Below, piece after piece: positions 1 through 6,286 of a stretch of DNA of 8,860 nt (positions are counted from its first letter, which is position 1; each line of letters opens with the position of its first letter). This DNA is from CAZULF01 sp964621215. GTDB lineage: Bacteria; Pseudomonadota; Gammaproteobacteria; UBA1113. The stretch is from NCBI GenBank assembly GCA_964621215.1, contig CAZULF010000090.1, positions 1-8,860 on the forward strand, given 5' to 3'. The notes below the pieces were generated by a model. It was given only the letters and a program-made list of their open reading frames with translations. It ran no database searches and was not told where the DNA came from. A program made the translations under genes and the position numbers.

Positions 1-698
1 CACCAAAACAATCAGCGAAACAATTTTGGCATCACGCTGTGAGTGTGTTCACAAATCCTTATTTATGGCTCAATGGAATTTTCATCGGTGTGGTATTTGC
101 AATTGTTTCTGTTTTTAGCGGGATGTGGGGGATTCCTTTTATCAGTCTTGTGCGAAATATTCAAACTTCACAAGCCACTCTCGTTGTTTCGATGATTTTT
201 GTTGGGCTAGCATTCGGCTGTCCTGTAATTGGGATGATTTATCCATTAGTACGCGATTATTTGCGCGCAGTGTATGTGTCAGCCGCATTAGTATTAGGCA
301 TATTATTGACATGGTTAATTTATTGGCCACCCACTTCTTTAATATTGTATGGCGGAATTATGGCCGTAATGGGGGTTTTTAGTTGCGTTTATGTATTGAG
401 TTTTACGTATGTAAAAGAATCCGTCGCTCCAGATGTTCAGACCACAGCGATTGGTTTTACCAATGCTTTGTGTGTAGGTACGGTACCTCTTTTCCAACCT
501 TTAGTCGGATATCTTTTACATGTTTCAGCAAACTGGCGTCACAGTGGTGCAGGTTTAGAGGTGTATGATGCCGTTGATTATCAATGGGCACTTTCAGTAT
601 TGCCTTTGTCATTATTGATTGCCGCTGTGTTAGGTTGGTTTATTTTTTCTAAGAAAGCAGCTGAAGAAGAGAGCGCTGCTACGTTGACAGCAAACTAA
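1..698 (+). CDS. MFS transporter, C-terminal half (5' end outside window)
   Basis: The reading frame is open from base 3 to the TAA at 696-698, giving about 231 residues, so the gene starts before the window. The GTG at 39 is an internal valine codon, not a convincing start: it lies in the middle of a conserved-looking stretch and has no ribosome binding site. Six hydrophobic segments are visible, matching helices 7-12 of a 12-helix major facilitator. One contains a GMWGIPF stretch and another an FTNALCVGTVPLFQPLVGYLL stretch. The C-terminus is short, charged and cytoplasmic-looking (KKAAEEES). The sequence style recalls the NarK/Pht-like carriers common in Legionella and Coxiella, some of which import amino acids or nucleosides inside host cells. 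The substrate cannot be told from this half. The membrane-transporter call is firm; the subfamily is inference. Confidence 0.88.
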   Translation, partial: PKQSAKQFWHHAVSVFTNPYLWLNGIFIGVVFAIVSVFSGMWGIPFISLVRNIQTSQATLVVSMIFVGLAFGCPVIGMIYPLVRDYLRAVYVSAALVLGILLTWLIYWPPTSLILYGGIMAVMGVFSCVYVLSFTYVKESVAPDVQTTAIGFTNALCVGTVPLFQPLVGYLLHVSANWRHSGAGLEVYDAVDYQWALSVLPLSLLIAAVLGWFIFSKKAAEEESAATLTAN

Positions 699-704
699 GA
701 AACG

Positions 705-765
705 AAGGGGCAGACTGGTATTAAAACTGGATTCAATCCCAGACTTGCCCTTATCGTTATTGTTT
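705..765. terminator. Probable transcription terminator hairpin between convergent genes
   Basis: Just after the MFS stop, GGGCA-GACTGG (about 709-719) can pair with CCCAGACTTGCCC (about 738-750), with one bulge and one mismatch, over an 18-base loop. A T-rich but interrupted tract (TTATCGTTATTGTTTTCG) follows on the plus strand. It lies between the MFS gene and the convergent secreted-protein gene, where a shared bidirectional terminator is expected. The stem is imperfect and the T-tract is weak, so the call is moderate. Confidence 0.45.
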
Positions 766-785
766 TCGATTCAAGACATTAAAGA

Positions 786-1070
786 TTAATTTTTAGAGGG
801 GATATCCCATGCCTCGTGAGGGCCCTTCGCTGATTGCGCCCATTTATAACATCCACCATTTGAATAGCCAAGGCCTCCATCGCAACTGTCCATCGCGTAA
901 CATTCTTCTTTTGTCAAAGAACCAAGTACAGTTACTGTTGCCACCCATTCGTACCCACCCGAGAGATTTTCCATCCAGTAGCATTGGTGTTCGTTTCTAG
1001 CAGTATGAGCTAGGGCATTGAAACTGAGACTAGATATGGAAAGAAGTAGAATCAAGCTTATCTTATTCAT
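786..1070 (-). CDS. Small secreted four-cysteine protein of unknown function
   Basis: A 94-residue protein that I do not recognise. I chose the ATG at 1070 (MNKISLILLL...) because GGAG lies 9 bases upstream at 1083-1080. A TTG at 1085 would add five residues but would consume that site. Residues 1-21 form a clear signal peptide: Lys3, a hydrophobic core of Leu/Ile/Ser, and an A-L-A cleavage site before His22. The mature part is about 73 residues, with four cysteines (30, 57, 63, 74) that could form two disulfides in the periplasm or outside the cell. It is rich in Trp, Tyr and Gly (CYW, GGYEW, GGCYKW). It lies convergent to the MFS gene and divergent to the permease gene. No lipobox cysteine follows the signal peptide, so it is probably soluble. 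It is a real gene on start, signal and frame; its function is unknown. Confidence 0.75.
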   Translation of the reverse strand: MNKISLILLLSISSLSFNALAHTARNEHQCYWMENLSGGYEWVATVTVLGSLTKEECYAMDSCDGGLGYSNGGCYKWAQSAKGPHEAWDIPSKN

Positions 1071-1165
1071 GGTAGATTTCTCCAATAAAGAGTTAACTGG
1101 TTATTTTCACACTACTATACTAGCATTTCAAAATGATGAGTGGCAATTCTGTGTTTTTTTCGACT

Positions 1166-1191
1166 CAAATATGAGTGACGCGCCATATTTG
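1166..1191. promoter_or_regulatory. 26-bp dyad (8-bp arms), candidate operator
   Basis: CAAATATG at 1166-1173 and CATATTTG at 1184-1191 are exact reverse complements separated by 10 bases. A smaller nested stem, ACTCA/TGAGT (1163-1176), overlaps the left arm. The dyad sits at the midpoint of the 219-bp divergent spacer, about 95-98 bases from each start codon (1070 and 1290). It is not followed by a T-tract on either strand, which argues against a terminator and for a protein-binding site. The regulator is unknown. No strong promoter was found; TTGTTA (1218-1223) with TATTTT (1240-1245) is the best weak candidate for the permease. Confidence 0.35.
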
Positions 1192-1289
1192 TAGGTGTAC
1201 CATTAACTTATGGAAAGTTGTTACAGAAATGCACGGATCTATTTTTGTGGGAACTTATTGGGTTTTGCGCTTCACAAAGGTTATAAATT

Positions 1290-2501
1290 ATGACGGAACT
1301 TAAGAGAACCTTAGGGCTTGCTGAGTGTATCTTTTTTGGTGTGGGCTCTATTTTGGGTGCAGGTATTTATGCCTTGGTGGGTAAAGTTGCCGGCGTGTCT
1401 GGAAATTTAATTTGGCTTTCTTTTTTCATAGCATCTATCACAGCATTATTAACGGCATTTTCATATGCAGAGCTCAGTTCGGCTTTCCCGAAAGCGGGTG
1501 GTGAATATGAATATGCGAAACATGCTTTTGGAAAAAAAGTGGGTTTTTTTCTGGGGGCCATTATTTCAATCAATGGTATTATCAGTGGTGCAACTGTTTC
1601 ACTGGGTTTTGCAGGTTATTTAAGTGGGTTAACGGGGATTAACTTAATTGTTGCTGCGCAACTAATCATTATTATTGTTTTTAGTGTAAATGCCTACGGA
1701 ATTAGAGAGTCATCTTTCCTTAATATTATTTTTACAGTGCTTGAAGCGAGTGGATTATTCCTGGTTATTTATTGTGCGATTCCTTATTTTGGTAAAGTAA
1801 ATTATTTTGAGTTGCCGCCAAATGGCATTGCAGGAGTGTTTACTGCATCTGCTTTAGCCTTTTATGCGTATATTGGCTTTGAAGATATTGTGAAATTGGC
1901 AGAAGAAACTAAAAATCCTGAAAAAACAATTCCACGAGCATTGTTTGCTTCAAGTTTTATTGTGTTTATATTGTATACATTGGTTGCTATTTCTGTTGTC
2001 AGTGTCATTCCATATGAGCAGTTAAGTCTCTCCAAAAATCCATTAGCTGGCGTAGTAAAAATGTCCTATGGTCAAACAGGGCTGATAGTGATTTCAATAA
2101 TCGCGCTGTTCTCAACTTCGAATACTATATTATCTAATATGTTAAGTAGCTCTAGGGTATTGCTAAGCATGTCAAAAGAGGCAAAAAGAATAACGCATTT
2201 TTCGCATATTTCTCAAAAAAGACAAACGCCTGTTCGCGCCTTAATATTAATTTTAGTTATTATGTCGTCTTTTGCATTAATAGGAAGGATTGAGATTGTC
2301 GCCATGATCGCAAACATCTTTATTTTTATAACTTTTTTTATAGTTAATCTCGCTGTTGTTGTACTCCGAATTCGTCATTCGGGTGTTAAAAGGCCGTACA
2401 AAATACCGGGTAATATTAAAAATATTCCAGTGATCAGTCTACTTGGAATGATGGCAACTTTCCTGCTATTTCTGATTAATTTTTACAGCCTGTTTTTCTA
2501 A
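1290..2501 (+). CDS. APC-superfamily amino acid permease
   Basis: A 403-residue inner-membrane protein of the amino acid-polyamine-organocation superfamily. The unwound helix-1 substrate motif is seen as GSILGAGIY (19-27). The helix 2-3 loop reads FPKAGGEYEYAKHAFG (66-81). The helix-6/loop signature is GFEDIVKLAEETKNPEKTIPRA (about 196-217, key residues G196, E198, E205, N209, P210, P215). The late loop VKRPYKIP spans 366-373. These fit the CAT/YfnA-like branch, which takes up cationic or other amino acids by proton or exchange coupling. AAAGG at 1276-1280, 9 bases before the ATG, supports the start. Hydrophobic segments suggest about 11 helices. The protein stops soon after the helix-11 region (about 378-400), whereas relatives usually continue with a twelfth. 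It converges on a LysR gene whose other neighbour is an arginase-fold enzyme, so a basic amino acid or amine is a reasonable but unproven substrate. Confidence 0.9.
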   Translation: MTELKRTLGLAECIFFGVGSILGAGIYALVGKVAGVSGNLIWLSFFIASITALLTAFSYAELSSAFPKAGGEYEYAKHAFGKKVGFFLGAIISINGIISGATVSLGFAGYLSGLTGINLIVAAQLIIIIVFSVNAYGIRESSFLNIIFTVLEASGLFLVIYCAIPYFGKVNYFELPPNGIAGVFTASALAFYAYIGFEDIVKLAEETKNPEKTIPRALFASSFIVFILYTLVAISVVSVIPYEQLSLSKNPLAGVVKMSYGQTGLIVISIIALFSTSNTILSNMLSSSRVLLSMSKEAKRITHFSHISQKRQTPVRALILILVIMSSFALIGRIEIVAMIANIFIFITFFIVNLAVVVLRIRHSGVKRPYKIPGNIKNIPVISLLGMMATFLLFLINFYSLFF

Positions 2502-2540
2502 TTATACAGGTAAAAAAATTATCAACTGTAGCTGTTCAGC

Positions 2541-2579
2541 AATGACGCTGCTGGGAATCTGGAGATGTAGGGCGTCATT
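2541..2579. terminator. Possible terminator stem between permease and LysR genes
   Basis: AATGACGC (2541-2548) and GCGTCATT (2572-2579) are perfect 8-bp inverted repeats around a 23-base loop, in the 92-bp gap between two convergent genes. The base run after the stem (TTGTGG) is only slightly T-rich, and the loop is long. A factor-independent terminator is therefore possible but not convincing. Confidence 0.3.
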
Positions 2580-2593
2580 TGTGGCTATGCCTA

Positions 2594-3457
2594 TTAATCA
2601 ATGGCATTAATTAATGCCGTAAAGTATTTCGGGGGCTCTGGTCGTGAATACCACGCTAAAGTGAGATCATGCTTGAAAGTTTTTTTCTTGTTCAACAATA
2701 TTAACTGCCCCGACATGACATAAGGACGTGCAAATTCTTCGGTAAGAATACCGTAGCCTAACCCGGCGATAAATAATTGTACAATGCTCTCTGTATTATT
2801 GACAAAATGCCTCTCCGGTTGAATGTTATCAAGCAAAGAAAATGCTTTTAAATAGGCAAATGTCATCAAATCATGCGAATCGAAATCGATTATTCTTTCA
2901 TTTTCAATTACATCCTTCAAGGTTCGACCAGACCATTGGGAGCTACATAGTAATACATAACTTTCAGGGGAAAGTGCTTTGTGTTCCATCTCAGAAGTCA
3001 CTAATTCTGGTCTCAATATTACTAAATCAATTTCGCCTGATTTTAGGCGCTTACTGATATCATTCGAATCATCAATAATAAAGGAGAGGAGTAATTGAGG
3101 GAATGCTTTCATAACTGATTCGCACCTAGGAATAATACGAGAACGCATTATACTGGTTGGACCTGCTATCTTAATACGTGTCGCCGAGTCTATCCCTGCG
3201 CCTTGAATAGTAGCAAGGGCTGCTCCGCCCATCTCAACAACGCGCTGGCAGTATCGATGAAGCACTTCTCCCTCATGAGTAAGGAGCATTCCACGTCGAC
3301 TACGAATGAAAAGCGTTGTTTTCATTCTCTGCTCTAAGAGTCGTATTCGCTGGGTTATGGCCGTTTGTGTTAAGTGCAATAATGACGCTGCGCCATGGAC
3401 CGTGCCTTCGCTAACAATCGCTTCAAAGGCTCGTAATTGAGGTTCAAGTAAAACCAT
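2594..3457 (-). CDS. LysR-family transcriptional regulator (ArgP-like architecture)
   Basis: A 287-residue protein, a normal LysR length. The N-terminal winged HTH spans residues about 3-62, with the signature run AASLLHLTQTAITQRIRLLE (24-43, here residues A23-E42 give or take one) and LTHEGEVL (59-66). A linker helix follows, then a periplasmic-binding-protein-like effector domain (about 92-287) containing a GLGYGILTE stretch at 232-240. The layout, with a TQTAITQRI recognition helix and a GLGYG strand, resembles the ArgP/IciA group, which senses basic amino acids. Specificity cannot be proven by eye. The gene is divergent from an arginase-fold hydrolase with only 91 bp between the start codons, the classic arrangement for a LysR protein and its target. 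A TATAAT -10 lies at 3492-3487. The ribosome binding site is weak (AAGTGA). The last codons contain a 16-bp perfect palindrome (2603-2618). Confidence 0.9.
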   Translation of the reverse strand: MVLLEPQLRAFEAIVSEGTVHGAASLLHLTQTAITQRIRLLEQRMKTTLFIRSRRGMLLTHEGEVLHRYCQRVVEMGGAALATIQGAGIDSATRIKIAGPTSIMRSRIIPRCESVMKAFPQLLLSFIIDDSNDISKRLKSGEIDLVILRPELVTSEMEHKALSPESYVLLCSSQWSGRTLKDVIENERIIDFDSHDLMTFAYLKAFSLLDNIQPERHFVNNTESIVQLFIAGLGYGILTEEFARPYVMSGQLILLNKKKTFKHDLTLAWYSRPEPPKYFTALINAID

Positions 3458-3470
3458 AAAAATTGATCAC

Positions 3471-3503
3471 TTAATGAAATTAATGAATTATACAGATATA
3501 TCT
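3471..3503. promoter_or_regulatory. Candidate LysR operator: tandem TTAATGAA plus AGATATATCT palindrome
   Basis: AGATATATCT (3494-3503) is a perfect 10-bp palindrome inside the spacers of both divergent promoters. Next to it, TTAATGAA occurs twice with a 9-base period (3471-3478 and 3480-3487), the second copy touching the lysR -10. These are the obvious repeated elements in the spacer and are candidates for binding by the adjacent LysR protein. I did not find a clean T-N11-A box, so the assignment is inference. Confidence 0.35.
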
Positions 3504-3516
3504 ATTTCACATACAA
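3487..3516 (-). promoter_or_regulatory. Promoter of the lysR gene (minus strand)
   Basis: On the minus strand, TTGTAT (3516-3511) and a perfect TATAAT (3492-3487) are separated by 18 bases. Transcription would start near 3480, giving a leader of about 23 bases before the ATG at 3457. The -35 is only a half match; the -10 is consensus. Its bases coincide with those of the plus-strand promoter for the hydrolase. Confidence 0.55.
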
Positions 3517-3517
3517 T
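3489..3517 (+). promoter_or_regulatory. Promoter of the arginase-fold hydrolase gene (plus strand)
   Basis: TATACA (3489-3494, four of six -35 bases) and TACAAT (3512-3517, five of six -10 bases) are 17 bases apart. The start point would be near 3524, with a leader of about 25 bases before the ATG at 3549. The element lies over the lysR promoter on the other strand. Confidence 0.45.
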
Positions 3518-3548
3518 ACCCCTAACATTCAACATGAGGTGAAAAGTG

Positions 3549-4433
3549 ATGAAAAGAACCTTCAGTTACGCTAGCTGTCCAAATCGTACCAATGCTCGTT
3601 GTGAAATATTTGGTGCGAATACCCAATGTGCAGGAACAGCGCCTACATTCTCCCAGTCACAAGATCGCGAGATATTTTCTGCCGATTTTATTCGTGAGGT
3701 TGATAATCGACTTTATTCTTTACCTGAAAATTTTAAAACAGGTGAGTACTTGTGGGACTCTGGAAATTTAGACTTTAACGAGCGCAGCATTACAGCGGAG
3801 ACAAAATTAGTATCCTCTCAGTTTGAGGCTCTATTTCAAGAAGAAAAAGTGCCTATTTGTTTAGGTGGTGATCATGTCATCAAATATTCTGCTCTTAAGG
3901 CATTAGAGAGTACTATTTCGGGAGAATATGGCGTAGTGTATGTTGATGCACATCCCGATTGCGAAGCTCAAAAAATACTGACGTACAGCTCGATATTGCA
4001 TCATGGTTTTTTGATGCCCAATTTAAAGCCGCGCCAGATCATGCTTACAGGTATTAGGCAATTTACAGAAAATGAATCCAAGGCATTGAAAGTCTATCAA
4101 CCTGAGGTCGGTGTAATAATGGGAAGTGAATTTGCATGCACGTCTATGGATAATGTTCTCGATAAAATTATCAAACAATTCTCTGGGTTAAAATATCTTT
4201 ATTTTTCTATTGACCTGGACGGACTAAGCCCATCTTGCGCGCCGGCTGTAGAAAGTCCTTATCCCGGTGGTCCTAGCCTAAATCAAATTATTTATTTAAT
4301 TCAACATTTGAAAAAAAAATTCACTTATATTGGTATGGATATTAGCGAGTTTATTCCCAAGTTGGATAAAACTAACATCACTGCTTTGTCTGCTGCTCGT
4401 CTAATGAAAGAGTTTTATAGTCTGATTATTTGA
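3549..4433 (+). CDS. Arginase/agmatinase-family (ureohydrolase) metalloenzyme, substrate uncertain
   Basis: A 294-residue cytoplasmic hydrolase of the ureohydrolase fold, which cleaves guanidino or formimino groups with two Mn2+ ions. All six metal ligands are visible: His109 in GGDHV, Asp133/His135/Asp137 in DAHPD, and Asp222/Asp224 in SIDLD. The stretch 220-241 fits the third family signature (S-I-D-L-D-x3-P-x3-P-A-x7-G). MDISEFIP (263-270) gives the late conserved Glu267, and H152-G153 matches the conserved HG. Two things are unusual. The residue aligning with the substrate-binding Asn of arginase (DAHTDIN) is Glu139, in a slightly longer loop. The usual N-terminal G-x-GP-x2-R motif is not evident and is replaced by a cysteine-bearing segment (Cys10, 18, 27). 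The start is the ATG at 3549, behind GAGGTG (3536-3541, 7-base spacing), rather than the overlapping GTG at 3546. Arginase, agmatinase or another amidinohydrolase are all possible. It is likely controlled by the divergent LysR protein. Confidence 0.88.
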   Translation: MKRTFSYASCPNRTNARCEIFGANTQCAGTAPTFSQSQDREIFSADFIREVDNRLYSLPENFKTGEYLWDSGNLDFNERSITAETKLVSSQFEALFQEEKVPICLGGDHVIKYSALKALESTISGEYGVVYVDAHPDCEAQKILTYSSILHHGFLMPNLKPRQIMLTGIRQFTENESKALKVYQPEVGVIMGSEFACTSMDNVLDKIIKQFSGLKYLYFSIDLDGLSPSCAPAVESPYPGGPSLNQIIYLIQHLKKKFTYIGMDISEFIPKLDKTNITALSAARLMKEFYSLII

Positions 4434-4477
4434 ATAAAAATGATAAATAACATAGATCTGGCATTAATGGAGTTGAA

Positions 4478-4693
4478 ATGATAGATGTTACAAAGCGTGA
4501 ATTAAATTGCCTGGCGCTTATTGCAAAGGGTTATACCATGAAAGGAGTTGCATTGCGATTAAATATTTCACCAAGAACCGTTGAGACTCATTTGCGAAAT
4601 CTCAAAGAAAAATTCGGATTTTCGAGCAAAAATCAACTAGTGTCACTTTGGTATGATCAATATGAAAATTCACAACAAAGGGATTACGTCTAA
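4478..4693 (+). CDS. Stand-alone LuxR/GerE-type HTH DNA-binding protein
   Basis: A 71-residue protein that is almost entirely a LuxR-type four-helix DNA-binding domain. It has the T-x-R-E opening (TKRELNCLALIAKGYTMKGVA, residues 5-25, key Arg7 and Glu8), the core ALRLNISPRTVETHLRNLKEKFG (25-47; key Ser31, Thr34, Val35, His38) and NQLV (52-55). No receiver, PAS or autoinducer domain precedes it: the ATG at 4478 is backed by GGAG at 4469-4472, 5 bases upstream, and the gene begins 44 bp after the hydrolase stop on the same strand. It resembles Bacillus GerE in size and layout. It could bind DNA as a dimer without a signal domain, or be the output domain of a partner protein. Co-transcription with the hydrolase is inferred from spacing and the lack of a terminator between them. 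Confidence 0.85.
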   Translation: MIDVTKRELNCLALIAKGYTMKGVALRLNISPRTVETHLRNLKEKFGFSSKNQLVSLWYDQYENSQQRDYV

Positions 4694-4720
4694 TAGTTAA
4701 ATTTTGTCTCATTGTTAGAA

Positions 4721-4738
4721 CTAAATATCAGTATTTAG
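4721..4738. terminator. Short AT-rich hairpin between convergent genes
   Basis: CTAAATA (4721-4727) and TATTTAG (4732-4738) form a perfect 7-bp stem with a TCAG loop, overlapping the thpR stop codon. A TTTTT run follows about 10 bases later on the plus strand. It could end transcription from the LuxR-type gene or from thpR, but it is AT-rich and weak. Confidence 0.3.
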
Positions 4739-5272
4739 CTCAAATGTTTTTAATGGAGTATAAACGCTACCAGATTCGGTCGGTTCGCTTTTAAAAAGCA
4801 CAACACGATTAGCCGTATCGTCGATTGTTTTGATGTGATTGAAAGTAAAATCTTCGGTATGAGTAGTTTCCCTAAATCGACCTAATGTGATGTGAGCAAC
4901 AAAAGGACGTTTCTCTAGTTTAATTCCCTCTGAAGAGAGAGTTTGGTTTAGTGTTCTCACAAGATTGGCAAGTTCTAAATTTAGATGAACTGCAAGTGCT
5001 ATTATATGAGGTCTTTTTGCTGGGAATACGATTAATTTTCGAGTGGAAATTGTGATGGTTTGACATTTTTTTAATTGTTCTTGAAGTAATGAATTTATTG
5101 TATTCACTTGCGCTTCATCGATGTTTTCTAGGAATCGTATTGTGATATGTAAATGATCGGGCGATGTCCAGCGAATATCTTTAAATTGGTATTCATTTCT
5201 TAGATCTTTAATAGTATTCAGGCAGTGCTCTTGAATTAAGGGTGGTAATGTAAGAGCATAAAAAACACGCAT
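4721..5272 (-). CDS. thpR: RNA 2',3'-cyclic phosphodiesterase (LigT/ThpR family)
   Basis: A 183-residue cytoplasmic protein of the 2H phosphoesterase superfamily. The two catalytic H-x-T-x motifs are present: His42-Ile-Thr44-Ile, followed by RFL, and His127-Ile-Thr129-Leu-Gly. The opening MRVFYALTLPP is typical of the family. Members open 2',3'-cyclic phosphates on RNA to 2'-phosphates and, in vitro, can join tRNA halves by a 2'-5' bond; the physiological role is not settled. The start at 5272 is preferred over an ATG 30 bases upstream, because AAGGA sits 6 bases in front of it. The upstream start would also overlap the end of epmA. Length is normal (about 175-190 residues). It lies 16 bp after epmA on the same strand, so it is most likely read as the third gene of the efp operon. 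Confidence 0.88.
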   Translation of the reverse strand: MRVFYALTLPPLIQEHCLNTIKDLRNEYQFKDIRWTSPDHLHITIRFLENIDEAQVNTINSLLQEQLKKCQTITISTRKLIVFPAKRPHIIALAVHLNLELANLVRTLNQTLSSEGIKLEKRPFVAHITLGRFRETTHTEDFTFNHIKTIDDTANRVVLFKSEPTESGSVYTPLKTFELNTDI

Positions 5273-5288
5273 GGTTAATCCTTCAAAA

Positions 5289-6275
5289 TTATACTCTATC
5301 AAAGGGAAAAGAAATCACTTCATTAATGTGGCTTGCATTTGTAGCTAACATAATCAGACGATCGACGCCTAATGCAACGCCTGCACATTCAGGCATGCCA
5401 TGAGCTAAAGCAGCGAGTAAATTTTCATCGATGGGTAATTCCGGTAGTTGCATTTTTTTTCGTTGATTATTGTCGGCGTTGATTCGATGACGTTGTTCTT
5501 TATCGTCTGTCAATTCATGATATCCATTAGCTAATTCGATGCCCTGAATATATACCTCAAAACGTTCTCCAACGAGATGCCCGTCTTCATTTCGAATTTT
5601 CGCCAGTGCTGCTTGAGAAGCAGGGAAGTTATAAACGAAATGAGGTTGGGTGACGCCAAGTTGAGGTTCGATCAGGTGGCTCATTAATAATTGCAACCAA
5701 GTATCAAGATCGTCCCCAAGATTGGGTGCGTTGATGTTGTTGTTTTGTGTGGCATTTTGTAGTTCAGAAAGAGATGCTGTGAAAGGATCGATGTTTAAAA
5801 ATTGACGAAATAGATCTCGATAGGTCACTCTAATTGCTTTGTCGTTATTCAAAATTCGTAAAAATAATTCATCCATTTCATCCATCAATTGATGGTGATT
5901 AAATCCGATTCTATACCATTCAAGCATGGTGAATTCTAAATTATGGTAACGCCCACTTTCATCGCCACGGAATACTTTGGCAAGCGAATAAATAGAACCA
6001 ATTCCGCTAGCCAGCAATCTTTTCATTGGAAATTCGGGTGATGTTTGTAAAAAACCGATTTCATGATTATTGAGAGGGACTCGTATGCTCGATAGATGAG
6101 GATCGGTAGCGGTGACTCGACAAAGTAGAGGGGTATCAACTTCTAAAACATTACGTTCAGAGAAAAATGCGCGTAGTTCTGCAATAATTTTTGCTCTTGC
6201 ACGTAATTGTGAAATAGACGCAGTAGGGCGCCACGTTTGTTGATAGTCAACCGGTGGGTTTATTGTTGATTGCAT
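5289..6275 (-). CDS. epmA: EF-P-(R)-beta-lysine ligase EpmA (PoxA/GenX/YjeA)
   Basis: A 328-residue paralogue of the class II lysyl-tRNA synthetase catalytic core, without the N-terminal anticodon-binding domain. It activates (R)-beta-lysine with ATP and transfers it to Lys34 of EF-P instead of to tRNA. Motif 1 includes VLEVDTPLL (43-51). FLQTSPEFPMKRLLASG spans 75-91. Motif 2 is VFRGDESGRYHNLEFTMLEWYR (about 101-122; Arg103, Glu106, Glu114, Glu119). IELANGYHEL lies at 246-255. Motif 3 is GVALGVDRLIML (299-310, with Arg306 the conserved arginine). Length matches E. coli EpmA (about 325). It begins 11 bp after efp with only a weak ribosome binding site, so translational coupling to efp is plausible. 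All expected active-site segments are present. Confidence 0.96.
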   Translation of the reverse strand: MQSTINPPVDYQQTWRPTASISQLRARAKIIAELRAFFSERNVLEVDTPLLCRVTATDPHLSSIRVPLNNHEIGFLQTSPEFPMKRLLASGIGSIYSLAKVFRGDESGRYHNLEFTMLEWYRIGFNHHQLMDEMDELFLRILNNDKAIRVTYRDLFRQFLNIDPFTASLSELQNATQNNNINAPNLGDDLDTWLQLLMSHLIEPQLGVTQPHFVYNFPASQAALAKIRNEDGHLVGERFEVYIQGIELANGYHELTDDKEQRHRINADNNQRKKMQLPELPIDENLLAALAHGMPECAGVALGVDRLIMLATNASHINEVISFPFDRV

Positions 6276-6286
6276 ACGATTGTTAA

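Noticed and set aside
39..41. GTG as the true start of the MFS gene
   Set aside because: The frame stays open to the window edge, there is no upstream ribosome binding site, and only half of a 12-helix carrier would be encoded.
1258..1287. TTGGGT-18-TATAAA as promoter of the permease gene
   Set aside because: Transcription would start inside the coding sequence, past the ATG at 1290 and its ribosome binding site.
2541..3391. AATGACGCTGC occurring at 2541 and 3381 as a repeat pair
   Set aside because: An 11-base match, once in a spacer and once in coding sequence, is short enough to be chance, and no flanking similarity is seen.
5273..5302. Upstream ATG at 5302 for thpR
   Set aside because: It would add MIEYNFEGLT, overlap the end of epmA, and use up the AAGGA site that fits the ATG at 5272.
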